From positions 62,001-126,000 of the forward strand of contig NZ_QPIW01000005.1 in the NCBI RefSeq assembly GCF_003339505.1: a stretch of DNA of 64,000 bases. Reading direction: 5' to 3'. Positions within the stretch are counted from its first letter, which is position 1. Every line of letters starts with the position of its first letter. This DNA is from Runella aurantiaca. Its GTDB lineage: Bacteria; Bacteroidota; Bacteroidia; Cytophagales; Spirosomataceae. Both the position numbers and the translations under genes were made by a program. The notes under the pieces are model-generated. The model was not told where the DNA came from. It searched no databases and was given only the letters and a program-made list of their open reading frames with translations. Below, in pieces: positions 33,738-42,301 of this stretch.

Positions 33738-34886
33738 TCAGGCCCGCATATCTTCCATCAATTTCTGTAAAACTGCCACCACTTTTTCGGTCTGCTCGCG
33801 GCTCGGTGTCGTGTCCCAATTCCCAACAATTCCGTTACCTCCTAAATAAATACCGTCTTTTCTGGAAATAATGCTCGCACCTTTGGTATTGAGTTTATAA
33901 GTCACCTCGGGCTGCGGAATCAGGCACGAAAGCTGCCCCGAAACGGGTGTCAGATGCTCATCGTTAAAAATCGCTTTGGCCCCTAAACCCATACAATTGA
34001 CCACGCATTTTTCGGGGAGAGCGTCAATATCTTCTATTTTCTTGATTTCTTGGATTTTAACCTTTCCACCAAACAACAAAAAGTCGGTCATGTGTTTGTG
34101 CAGATAGGTCGGAATATTAATCATGACATTGGAGCGCCTTGATACATAATCGGCCTTAAACGGATGTTCTTTTTTGCCCAACATAATTCGTTCAGGCACC
34201 AATCCCGACAAATCGGCAAATATTTCGGAGTTGGGGCGCTCTGCGGGTGGCTCGTTGAATACGTTGTACTCATCCACCCACGAGATAATATCGTTTAGGC
34301 CCAACTGAAACTGAAACGCCCTGAAAGATAAACGGGTGGCTTTTTCCCACCACGCCTTAAATTCAGGAGTTGCTTTTTGCGGGTCGCACACCCTCGACGA
34401 CGGCGACCATGTTCCGGTAGCCAAGCTACTGGTGACGTTGGGGGCCAGGTCTTTGGCGTAGATGGTTACTTCAATGCCTTTTTCTTGCAACAGTCGCGCG
34501 GTGGTGAGACCGATGGTGCCCGCTCCAATCACGGCGACCTGTTTAACGCCCGTTTTCAGAACTTCTTCGCGCGCCAACATGCCCGAACCCCACGACAACG
34601 ACCAACCGCTCCCCCCATGACCATAATTATGAACGAGGGTTTTGCTACCTAACTGCTCCGATTCGAGCCTTGGACCAATGGTTCGGAAAGGCCGAAGCCC
34701 CACGGTTTCCCGAACGATACGGTCCATTGAAAGGCGCAATTTAGGGATACGATACTGTCCCATGTTGATTTGGAAATGCTTATCGGCATATCCTTTTGCG
34801 GTAGTAGCGCAAGAAGCAACCGTACTACCCACAGCCGCCCAACTGCCCGCAATAGCGGCCTGTTGGATAAATCCACGACGATTCAT
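33738..34886 (-). CDS. Exported FAD-dependent oxidoreductase (D-amino-acid oxidase-like)
   Basis: The 382-residue product has a Tat-like start, MNRRGFIQQAAIAG, with a Cys at VASC that could be lipidated. A Rossmann GAGTIGLTTARLLQEKGI motif (about 121-138) binds FAD, and the C-terminal GGNGIVGNWDTTPSREQTEKV is characteristic of DAO-type enzymes (GG...W.T...). This family oxidises amino acids or amines. It was probably exported folded. An 8-bp inverted repeat (34918-34925 and 34935-34942) lies 30 bases upstream of its start. Confidence 0.8.
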   Translation of the reverse strand: MNRRGFIQQAAIAGSWAAVGSTVASCATTAKGYADKHFQINMGQYRIPKLRLSMDRIVRETVGLRPFRTIGPRLESEQLGSKTLVHNYGHGGSGWSLSWGSGMLAREEVLKTGVKQVAVIGAGTIGLTTARLLQEKGIEVTIYAKDLAPNVTSSLATGTWSPSSRVCDPQKATPEFKAWWEKATRLSFRAFQFQLGLNDIISWVDEYNVFNEPPAERPNSEIFADLSGLVPERIMLGKKEHPFKADYVSRRSNVMINIPTYLHKHMTDFLLFGGKVKIQEIKKIEDIDALPEKCVVNCMGLGAKAIFNDEHLTPVSGQLSCLIPQPEVTYKLNTKGASIISRKDGIYLGGNGIVGNWDTTPSREQTEKVVAVLQKLMEDMRA

Positions 34887-35064
34887 AAAGAAGGATTAGA
34901 GTGTTGAATGAAATCGTTATTGCCGTGCGGCCTTCGGCAATATTAAAACTTATATCAAATCTACTTTTAAAAAGGCATACAACAAAATATAATTTTGGCT
35001 ATTTTACATTTCAAAATACTATATTTTTACATTTCACTATTCAACAACACAAAACCTTTAAATT

Positions 35065-35556
35065 ATGCAAAAACTATTCACTTTCATTGGGCTTGTTGTT
35101 TTTTCATTTTTTGTCTCAACACTCACCCACGCCCAAGCCGTTGAGTTTTTTGGTACACCTTCTTCGGCAATATCGTCGGGGGCGGTTATACCAGAAGGAA
35201 AAAAAATGTTTTGGTCCAGCGGCATTGTCGCAGATGTAGCCGATAGCAGTGCCCAAGTGGGCACGTATGCACGTTTTGGCAACACCAAAACCCAGGCTTT
35301 GAGTATTTTGAAAAAATTACAAGCGGCGTTGGCGAAGCAAAAATTATCTTTTAAAGACGTATTGTACCTACGAGTGTACGTTGCCCCCGATATGTTTCAA
35401 AACAACAAATTTGATTTTCAAGGCTGGTTTGATGCCTACGCGCAGTACTTCGGAACCAAGGAGAATCCAGTAAAACCCTGCCGCTCTACCATTGGTATTG
35501 CAACGCTGGTTCAGCCAGACAAATTCATTGAGATTGAATTGGTTGCGGTCTATTAG
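35065..35556 (+). CDS. Exported RidA/YjgF-family protein
   Basis: The 163-residue product has a signal peptide (1-23, ending THAQ) and a RidA domain (about 30-163) with AVEFFGTPSSAISSGAV, the SSGIVADV strand, QTKAILKKLQAAL-type helix, and KPCRSTIGIATLVQPDKFIEIELVAVY, including the Arg conserved in deaminase-type RidA proteins. RidA normally deaminates reactive enamines/imines in the cytoplasm; export of a RidA domain is less common and suggests a periplasmic or surface function. The gene is divergent from the Tat-exported oxidase. Confidence 0.87.
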   Translation: MQKLFTFIGLVVFSFFVSTLTHAQAVEFFGTPSSAISSGAVIPEGKKMFWSSGIVADVADSSAQVGTYARFGNTKTQALSILKKLQAALAKQKLSFKDVLYLRVYVAPDMFQNNKFDFQGWFDAYAQYFGTKENPVKPCRSTIGIATLVQPDKFIEIELVAVY

Positions 35557-35675
35557 GTGCTTACAGACCACCAATTCATCATCTTTCATAATGTGACCTA
35601 ACTATTTTATTTCAGTCTTAATTTTCAATCAAGGTATGTAAAAATAGCTAAATCAATTAAAACCTAAACCTCAAG

Positions 35676-36485
35676 ATGGATATTAAACTCGACTCAATCA
35701 AAGACCAGCTCATTTTGGCCATTACACAGTACGGTGGAAAAATTTTGTTGGCGATTGTAGTTTTTATCATTGGTCGCTTCATTATTGGGCGTGTCATGAG
35801 CTTCATCGGTCAACGGATGAATAGCAGTCACATTGACCGCGATGTACAACCATTTCTCAAATCACTGGTGGGAGTGGCACTAACCGTTATGCTCCTCATA
35901 AGCTGTGCGGGAATTTTGGGTGTACAAACGACTTCATTCGTAGCGGTTTTGGGAGCGGCAGGTTTGGCCGTTGGTCTGGCCCTGCAAGGCAGTCTGGCCA
36001 ATTTTGCGGGTGGTGTTTTGCTCCTACTCTTTAAACCATTTCGAGTTGGTGATTTGATAAACGCACAGGGCTTTACGGGTAATGTAGAAGCGATTCGCAT
36101 CTTTGATACGGTGCTAGTAACGGTTGATAATAAAACGGTTACGCTTCCCAACGGCCCATTATCAACGGGACCGATTACCAATATTTCCACGAAGGGAGAC
36201 ATCAGGGTCGATATGGTATTTGCCGCCGGTAGTCAAAACGGAGTTGATAAAATCCGCGCCAGCATTGAAAAAGTAATTGCGGCCTGCCCGTATGCCAACG
36301 CGACAACCCACGATGTATTGGTGACTAAGCTCACCGAAAATGCCATCTTTTTCGACGTAAGGGTATGGACAAAAGCCACTACCTATTGGGAAACGTATTA
36401 TTTTGTCCATGAACATATCAGTAAACAGTTTGGCCTCGACAAAGTAGCCGCTCCGATTCAACAATACACCGTTAACCAAGCCTAA
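35676..36485 (+). CDS. Small-conductance mechanosensitive channel, MscS family
   Basis: The 269-residue product is the length of short MscS. Three membrane helices lie in the first ~110 residues, followed by the pore helix with alternating Gly and Ala (GAAGLAVGLALQGSLANFAGG), then the KPFRVGDLI beta domain with the GNVEAIRIFDT loop, and the TLPNGPLSTGPITNIS segment. MscS channels open on membrane stretch to release solutes. A bidirectional terminator directly follows its stop. Confidence 0.92.
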   Translation: MDIKLDSIKDQLILAITQYGGKILLAIVVFIIGRFIIGRVMSFIGQRMNSSHIDRDVQPFLKSLVGVALTVMLLISCAGILGVQTTSFVAVLGAAGLAVGLALQGSLANFAGGVLLLLFKPFRVGDLINAQGFTGNVEAIRIFDTVLVTVDNKTVTLPNGPLSTGPITNISTKGDIRVDMVFAAGSQNGVDKIRASIEKVIAACPYANATTHDVLVTKLTENAIFFDVRVWTKATTYWETYYFVHEHISKQFGLDKVAAPIQQYTVNQA

Positions 36486-36530
36486 ATTAAACGAAGAGAG
36501 CCACTATTAAGGTGGCTCTCTTTGTTTAAT
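36486..36530. terminator. Bidirectional Rho-independent terminator
   Basis: A 19-bp stem with one G-T wobble joins 36486-36504 and 36512-36530, with a TATTAAG loop. It lies between convergent genes (mscS and the M20 amidohydrolase) and has A and T flanks, so it can end both transcripts. Confidence 0.85.
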
Positions 36531-36536
36531 GATTGT

Positions 36537-38213
36537 TTACTTCCCTCCTTCTATTTTAATTTTCTTGAGGTCTTCTTTCTGGTCGTCACGAAGCGTTGGA
36601 TATTTGATTCCCAACTGCTCCAAATAAGTCTTGTATTTCGTGGGGTCGTAGTAATATTTTGAAAGTTCGGGCTTGAATTTCTCCATAATGGTATGGTTCA
36701 GATATACGGCGGGAACTTCTTTGGGCGAAATCAAAGGCTCGTATTTCATCTCTTTCGTCTGCTCGTTTTTATAGTAATCCCAAGCCTCTTTGATGATTTC
36801 GGGTTTCAACAGCATGTCAATCAAGGTCATGGCTTCCGCTTTTGCCCCATAAACCACGCCTTTGTGCGCAATGGGGGTCGCCATTGAAATCGCGTTTGAC
36901 CAGTGGTGTCCGGGCAACCCAGGAATGTTGGATGGATAGCGTAAAACGATGGTGGGCAATGACCAAGAAATATCGGCAATATCGTCAGAGCCGCCACCCA
37001 TTGACATTCCTTGCCCGCCCATCATACGCGTAGGAGAATCGGCGGGTAGGCCTATTGTATCTACTTTTGTGGCTAAACCTGTAATTTTAGGTGCTTGAAG
37101 TTCTTTTTGGGAAGCCATTGCAAGCATTTGGTCCTCTTCTGACCACGTCGGTAAACCTACTTTTTTGATATTTTCGTACATCGCTTCGGCAATGGGCTTA
37201 CTGAAGTGTCCGGGCCACGCAGACCCCAAAATTTCGTAGCTAAACTTTGTATCCGTCATCAAAGCTGCACCTTCGGCAATTTTGACGCCAATGTCAAACA
37301 GCTTTTTGATTTTGGGATAGGAGCGTTCGCGGAAATAATACCAAACGGCCGCTTTGGAAGGAACGACGTTGGGCTGGTCTCCACCGTCAGGAATCACATA
37401 ATGCGAGCGTTGTGTCAGTTCCAAATGCTCACGGCGAAAGTTCCAACCTACATTCATCAATTCTACCGCATCCAATGCACTCCGACCCCGCCACGGTGCT
37501 CCTGCTGCGTGGGCGGCGGCTCCTTCAAAATTAAATCGTACCGACACCAAGCCATTATTGCCCGCATCGCCGTACGAAACGCCCAGATTGTTGGCTACGT
37601 GCGTAAAAATACAAGCATCCACATCTTTGAAATAGCCATCTCGAACATAAAATGCCTTGGCCCCTACCAACTCCTCAGCTACACCCGGCCAAAGCACCAA
37701 TGTACCGGGGATTTTCTCACGTTCCATGATTTCTTTTACCGCCAATGCCGAAATGATGTTCAACGCTTGCCCTGAGTTATGGCCTTCACCATGCCCTGGC
37801 GCTCCCACTACAATGGGGTCCTGATAGGCTACTCCTGGCTTTTGGGAAGCCTTCGGAATACAATCAACGTCTGAGCCGATGGCGATGACGGGCTTTCCAC
37901 TCCCCCATTTGGCCAACCAAGCCGTAGGCATATTGGAGATGCCACGCTCAATGGTAAATCCATTTTTTTCTAACAATTCGGTTAAATACCGATGGGTTTC
38001 AACCTCTTGGAAGCCCAATTCTGAAAAACTGAACAACATATCGTTGATTTGCTGTCCCATCACAGCACGTTTTTCAACGCCTGCGACCGCTTCTTGTTTA
38101 AGTTTTTCGAGACGGACTTGCTCAGGGGAGAGTTTGGGGGCTTTTTTAGACTGAGTCCAGCCCATTGTACTAATAGCCACTGCTAGTAGCGCGGTGTAGA
38201 ATGTTTTTTGCAT
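36537..38213 (-). CDS. Exported M20-family amidohydrolase (AbgB-like)
   Basis: The 558-residue product has a signal peptide (1-20, ending GWTQ) and an M20 peptidase fold: GSDVDCIPKASQKPG (metal-binding Asp), GHGEGHNSGQAL, GVAEELVGAKAFYVRDG (Glu-Glu, catalytic region), SVRFNFEGAAAHAAGAPWRGRSALDAVE (dimerisation domain start) and GGSDDIADISW near the end. This resembles AbgB-type aminobenzoyl-glutamate or related amidohydrolases. The enlarged C-terminal part is also seen in exported Bacteroidota members. On the minus strand a TATTTTTG box at 38252-38245 could be its -7 element. Confidence 0.85.
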   Translation of the reverse strand: MQKTFYTALLAVAISTMGWTQSKKAPKLSPEQVRLEKLKQEAVAGVEKRAVMGQQINDMLFSFSELGFQEVETHRYLTELLEKNGFTIERGISNMPTAWLAKWGSGKPVIAIGSDVDCIPKASQKPGVAYQDPIVVGAPGHGEGHNSGQALNIISALAVKEIMEREKIPGTLVLWPGVAEELVGAKAFYVRDGYFKDVDACIFTHVANNLGVSYGDAGNNGLVSVRFNFEGAAAHAAGAPWRGRSALDAVELMNVGWNFRREHLELTQRSHYVIPDGGDQPNVVPSKAAVWYYFRERSYPKIKKLFDIGVKIAEGAALMTDTKFSYEILGSAWPGHFSKPIAEAMYENIKKVGLPTWSEEDQMLAMASQKELQAPKITGLATKVDTIGLPADSPTRMMGGQGMSMGGGSDDIADISWSLPTIVLRYPSNIPGLPGHHWSNAISMATPIAHKGVVYGAKAEAMTLIDMLLKPEIIKEAWDYYKNEQTKEMKYEPLISPKEVPAVYLNHTIMEKFKPELSKYYYDPTKYKTYLEQLGIKYPTLRDDQKEDLKKIKIEGGK

Positions 38214-38294
38214 AGTTTAGGTTGATAAGTGAAAGGAATCAATCCAAAAATAGCAAAAAACGCTAAAAGTCGGTTTACCTCCCGAAAAGTAAAT

Positions 38295-40610
38295 TTACCT
38301 TGTTGAATAAGATAGATTTGGAGAAGGCAGTTTTTTGAAATCAAACGCCCTTCTCACCATCCACACAAATTTTTCATTTTTCACATCAAGCTTGTGTTCT
38401 TTTACAAACGCTGAGTATCTATTGTATGCTGGTTCAAGTATATCTACTTTTTTTATGTGAGAAGGACGTAATGACTTGACAATCTCCTCTTCCACCTTCA
38501 CGCCATCCAAATAATAAACCGGAAATTTCCCTGCGGCTACCGCTAAGCCTGTTGCTGTTACACCTTCGCCACTCCGGGCAAAAATTAGCACATCTTTTAC
38601 TCCATCAATTTTAGCCTTTATCTGAACCCGTTTAAAGAAGATATCTTTTGAGTACATATCCTTCACAACCTTACTGAATTCCTCCGAATTTTCCTCAGTA
38701 ATCGCTTCATTTTGGACCGTTTTTGGGGGCTTAACTTCGGCTTTTTCAGGGATAAAAGGCTTTAAAAGGCCTTTTTTCTTGAAATATTCACTCCGCTCGG
38801 TCGTTGTTTCAATTTGTATTTTTCTGCTGAATTTATTAGCCCGAATAATGAGCGGCTCATCATATCGGTTCCTACTCTCAGGTCTTGTGACCAAATGAAC
38901 ATAGTATCGTAAGTTGTTCAATACAATCCTACGGTTCACTATTTCATTTTTATCATTTGTAACCGCTAGATCGAAGGATGAAAGTTGCTGATTAGTATCG
39001 TATTTTTCATTCGAAATCATCAAGTTAAATCCTTCTTTCTTGAAGTATGCGCTTACTTTCTGAAAAGTTGGCAGGTTGGCTTTATCAGGATAAACGGCGT
39101 ATTCAATCTGGTCCTTACTGAGTTTTAAGCCTGCAGACATTTGATGCTCTTTTCCCATTTTAGAACATTTGCTGACGGTTAGACTTTTATCGCCATACTC
39201 TAATGTAATTTGTGGCTTCCAATAAGGATTTCTCATTTCCAAATACAAATACGCCCCCTGTTTTCCTAATTCTCGTGCTTCTGCCATATCAATGATTTCA
39301 GGAGCAGAGAGTTGATTCGTTTTGAGGTTTTTAATTGCTAAACTAATTTTAGCCAGTTTTCCCTCTGCATCTAAAGAATGTTCTATAATTGCGATTTCCA
39401 CTTTCCATCGCTTGGCAGTCAAACGATTAACTTCGGCAATATCTTTGATATTCAGAGAATTAGGATTGACAAGGTAATATACACCTCCCGATTCTAACAT
39501 GCAAAGATCATTCAATGTCAGATTACTTTCACTAAAATAATTTAGTGCTTCCATTTTCTGTTGTTTAAAATACCACCACACATGTTTGTTATGTACTCTC
39601 AAAGGATACACCTTCACTGGCACATCTTTAGCAGTTTCAACTTTCGCAACGCTCATTTTGGCAACACTCTCTTTATAAACAATCACTTCTTTACGCGGCG
39701 CAAAGGCCAAAACGCCCGCCAGTATCAGCGGCAGTACAAAGGCATACAATAATTTTTTCATGGCAGTAGTTGGTTTCTGAAATAAGAAATGAATTCGATT
39801 CGTAACAGGATGCTTTCCAAATGGATGAATCAGGGAGTGCGAAGAATGTATTGCCAGTTTCAAAATCAAATGGGCGTAGGTTTTGGCGTCCAACTGCGTT
39901 GCCAAGTGCTCATCAACCTCATATTCATGTATTTCGACCAGCGATTTTTTACAGAGATACACAATGGGATTAAACCATAAAATCACTTTGCAAAGCTCTA
40001 CAAAAAGCACATCTGCTGAGTGAAACAGTTGGGCGTGCGTGCGCTCATGCAACAGTACCTGCTGAGTCTCTTCTTCAGTCAATGCCTTTGAATTCAGAAA
40101 AATGAATCCCAAAAACGAAGCAGCCGTAAAGGAACCCGATATTTCTATCCAGTCTTTGTTGGCGTCATTTTGCTGTTGTCTGCTCAACAGTACTATTTCC
40201 CAAAGCCTTCGTATAAGCACTATCAGAGCTACTAAAAGACCCATACCGTAAATCACTATACTCCATTCGTCCCAAGTCAAAGTCAACAGCCAAGACTTAA
40301 TTTCAGAATCGAAAACCTCTTGGCCTGACCCATTGATAATACCCTCATTTTCAGTCGATTTTGCATTAATCTCCCCTTCAAAAACCTCATTTTGCGGCAT
40401 AACTATTGGCTCTGCAACGGTGGGTGCTACCTCTACGATTCGCTTTTGCTCTAATTCTACAAAGGGAATCATAAAACTCAACAGCAAAGCCAACAGCAGG
40501 TAAATGCGGTTGAGGCGGTGAAACGTAAATTGTCGGAACAAAAAATAGTACAGCCCGTAAAACAAGCCCAAACAGGTCGATACTTTGAGCAAATACGCAA
40601 TCAGCAGCAT
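38295..40610 (-). CDS. BlaR1-type M56 membrane metallopeptidase with C-terminal plug-like domain
   Basis: The 771-residue product has four membrane helices in the N-terminal ~305 residues with the M56 zinc motif HERTH (188-192), followed by a further helix near 287-305 and a large outside part. Unlike classical BlaR1 it lacks a recognisable penicillin-binding sensor; instead the last ~150 residues have a VYYLDGVKVEEEIVKSLRP segment like the TonB-dependent receptor plug domain. M56 proteases sense an envelope signal and cleave the BlaI repressor. The start lies one base past the BlaI stop, so the two are co-translated. The ligand is unknown. Confidence 0.82.
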   Translation of the reverse strand: MLLIAYLLKVSTCLGLFYGLYYFLFRQFTFHRLNRIYLLLALLLSFMIPFVELEQKRIVEVAPTVAEPIVMPQNEVFEGEINAKSTENEGIINGSGQEVFDSEIKSWLLTLTWDEWSIVIYGMGLLVALIVLIRRLWEIVLLSRQQQNDANKDWIEISGSFTAASFLGFIFLNSKALTEEETQQVLLHERTHAQLFHSADVLFVELCKVILWFNPIVYLCKKSLVEIHEYEVDEHLATQLDAKTYAHLILKLAIHSSHSLIHPFGKHPVTNRIHFLFQKPTTAMKKLLYAFVLPLILAGVLAFAPRKEVIVYKESVAKMSVAKVETAKDVPVKVYPLRVHNKHVWWYFKQQKMEALNYFSESNLTLNDLCMLESGGVYYLVNPNSLNIKDIAEVNRLTAKRWKVEIAIIEHSLDAEGKLAKISLAIKNLKTNQLSAPEIIDMAEARELGKQGAYLYLEMRNPYWKPQITLEYGDKSLTVSKCSKMGKEHQMSAGLKLSKDQIEYAVYPDKANLPTFQKVSAYFKKEGFNLMISNEKYDTNQQLSSFDLAVTNDKNEIVNRRIVLNNLRYYVHLVTRPESRNRYDEPLIIRANKFSRKIQIETTTERSEYFKKKGLLKPFIPEKAEVKPPKTVQNEAITEENSEEFSKVVKDMYSKDIFFKRVQIKAKIDGVKDVLIFARSGEGVTATGLAVAAGKFPVYYLDGVKVEEEIVKSLRPSHIKKVDILEPAYNRYSAFVKEHKLDVKNEKFVWMVRRAFDFKKLPSPNLSYSTR

Positions 40611-40611
40611 G

Positions 40612-40971
40612 TCATTGATTGTTGATAAGTTGGCGAAGTCGTTCGATTTCAGTAGCGTCTAACGTCTTGTCATTGACCATAAATGACAACAAACTCGCGG
40701 GCGAATTATCAAAATAATTGGCCAATACCTTGCGAAAGGTTTGCTTTCCATAATCTTCTTTTGCCACTATCGGAAAATACTCGTAGGTTTTTCCATAGGC
40801 TTTAAATCCTACGTAGCCTTTTTTCTCCAAAATCCGCACCACCGACGAAATGGTGTTGTAAGGAGGCTTGGGGTCATCGTCCATGCGGTCAATGACATCT
40901 TTAACAAAGCATCTTCCCAAATCCCAAATGATTTGCATGATGCGCTCTTCGGTGCGTGTTAGTTCTTCCAT
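40612..40971 (-). CDS. BlaI/MecI-family transcriptional repressor
   Basis: The 119-residue winged-helix protein has the typical BlaI start (LTRTEERIMQIIWDLGRCFVKDVIDRM), the YNTISSVVRILEKKGYVGFKAYGKTYEYFPIV recognition helix and wing, and a short C-terminal helix for dimerisation. BlaI represses its own operon until cleaved by the M56 protease downstream. A TATGTTTG -7 box ends only five bases before the ATG, so the transcript may be almost leaderless. Confidence 0.93.
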   Translation of the reverse strand: MEELTRTEERIMQIIWDLGRCFVKDVIDRMDDDPKPPYNTISSVVRILEKKGYVGFKAYGKTYEYFPIVAKEDYGKQTFRKVLANYFDNSPASLLSFMVNDKTLDATEIERLRQLINNQ

Positions 40972-40975
40972 ACAC

Positions 40976-41040
40976 CAAACATATAACGTATTTTTCAGTT
41001 ATACAACTTATTTTTCAGTTATACAACTTATTTTTCAGTT
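40976..41040 (-). promoter_or_regulatory. blaI-blaR1 promoter with operator-like tandem repeats
   Basis: On the minus strand TATGTTTG (40983-40976) and a TTG 20 bases upstream (41006-41004) match the Bacteroidetes -7/-33 pair. A 20-base unit, TATTTTTCAGTTATACAACT on the + strand, occurs at 40989-41008 and 41009-41028, with a third partial copy to 41040. Each unit contains the near-palindrome GTTATACAAC and the -33 element lies inside the first copy, so a repressor bound there, presumably BlaI, would block transcription. Confidence 0.65.
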
Positions 41041-41051
41041 TTAATTTTAAA

Positions 41052-41198
41052 ATGAAGAATTTACCAAAAAAATTGATTGATGAGGAGTTGGGCTTGGGAA
41101 GAAACGAAGAAGGCTATAAAAAGACAAAGCACAGTGGATTTCACTGTGCCTGTACTACTATACTCAACGTTATGAAAAATTTTTATATCCGAAAATGA
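41052..41198 (+). CDS. Possible small peptide, 48 residues
   Basis: An ATG at 41052 opens a 48-codon frame on the + strand, divergent from blaI: MKNLPKKLIDEELGLG at the N-terminus, HCAC in the middle and a basic end. The N-terminus is helical and charged. An 8-bp hairpin (GCACAGTG / CACTGTGC, 41129-41149) lies inside the frame. I do not recognise it and there is no modification enzyme nearby; it may be non-coding. Confidence 0.25.
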   Translation: MKNLPKKLIDEELGLGRNEEGYKKTKHSGFHCACTTILNVMKNFYIRK

Positions 41199-41581
41199 CT
41201 CTATGCTATGGACGCATCAGGAATCTTGTTCGGTACTACTTCGGAAAGAATCGTCATTTATTCATAAATAAGTAACACCCATTATCGCTTCAACATATCA
41301 TTTACCTCTCCATTTCGGCGTCTATAACTACTTATATTATTGTGTTCCTAATAAAGTAAAAATACCAATATATATGTATTAACAATTATTTTACGAATCT
41401 GTTTTAATCAACCGTTCTTTTTTTACAAATATATGTTAAAACTCATATTAATCTATTTGTATATAATGAATCGTGTTTTTTTTTATACGAAAGCTATGAA
41501 AATCTAAATGGATGCTGAAAATCAACAAAAGCTGTTTATTTTTGATGAATGCCTTTTTTACTTAGAAAATTAACCTATCTA
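41199..41581. other. AT-rich intergenic region upstream of the first LytTR gene
   Basis: No gene is supported here. The stretch is visibly richer in A and T than its surroundings, with runs such as TTTTTTTT near 41470. It probably carries the control region of the downstream regulator. No clear TAnnTTTG box with matching -33 was seen. Confidence 0.5.
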
Positions 41582-42301
41582 ATGAAGAATAAATTCGCTG
41601 CACTTATCGTTGAGGATGACCCTGTTGCAGCGGCAGAATTGGACCTCTTTTTAGGTAGAACAAATATGTTTGAAAAGCCTACTGTTTATACCACAGTAAT
41701 GGAATCCTACAGCCATCTCATCGGTCAAACGGTAGATATTCTTTTTTTAGACCTTGAACTACGCGATTTTTCAGGTTTAGAACTGTTAAGACTCCTTGAA
41801 AACCACCCACCCGTTATCATTACATCTTCTCATGTCCAACTAGCCATTGATTGTTTTGAGTTTGACGTAGCTGATTTCTTAAGTAAACCTTACACTTATA
41901 CCAGATTGTTGCGGGGTATTCATCGCGCAATCCAAAAACTACCTTCTATTCAAACATCGGCGGAAGATATGTCATCAAAAAAACATATCTTTCTACAAAC
42001 GGGGCGTGCCTCGGAGCGGTTTGAGTTAAATGATATTTTATACATCGAAGCCTACGGCATTTATGTAAAAGTAATCACGAAATCAGGGGTGGTGGTCGTT
42101 AACCAAATGTTGTCAAGTATAGAAAAAGATCTACCCGCAACTTCTTTTTTGAGAATTCACCGCTCTTTCTTAATCAACCTTGAACATCTTAATCGGATAG
42201 AGCCCAATGACTTATGGGTTGGCAGTTTTCAAATTCCGGTTGGTTTGTCTCACAAAGATAAGGTACGACAAACGCTAAAAAATAATGGGATAATTGATTA
42301 A
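41582..42301 (+). CDS. LytTR-type response regulator (first copy)
   Basis: From the ATG at 41582 the 239-residue product has a receiver domain (about 1-125: IVEDDPVAAAE acidic pair, phospho-acceptor Asp in ILFLDLELRDFSG, TSS and Lys in LSKPYTY) and a LytTR DNA-binding domain (about 140-239: IFLQTGRASERFELNDILYIEAYGIYVKVI, FLRIHRSFLINLEHLNRIE). LytTR regulators bind imperfect direct repeats near promoters. The gene's stop overlaps the convergent histidine kinase by four bases. A close paralogue lies at 44500-45222. Confidence 0.92.
   Translation: MKNKFAALIVEDDPVAAAELDLFLGRTNMFEKPTVYTTVMESYSHLIGQTVDILFLDLELRDFSGLELLRLLENHPPVIITSSHVQLAIDCFEFDVADFLSKPYTYTRLLRGIHRAIQKLPSIQTSAEDMSSKKHIFLQTGRASERFELNDILYIEAYGIYVKVITKSGVVVVNQMLSSIEKDLPATSFLRIHRSFLINLEHLNRIEPNDLWVGSFQIPVGLSHKDKVRQTLKNNGIID

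Noticed and set aside
34918-34942. 8-bp inverted repeat TATTGCCG/CGGCAATA upstream of the FAD oxidase as a terminator or operator
   Set aside because: Without T run or a nearby promoter match, it stays a weak feature and is only mentioned with the gene.
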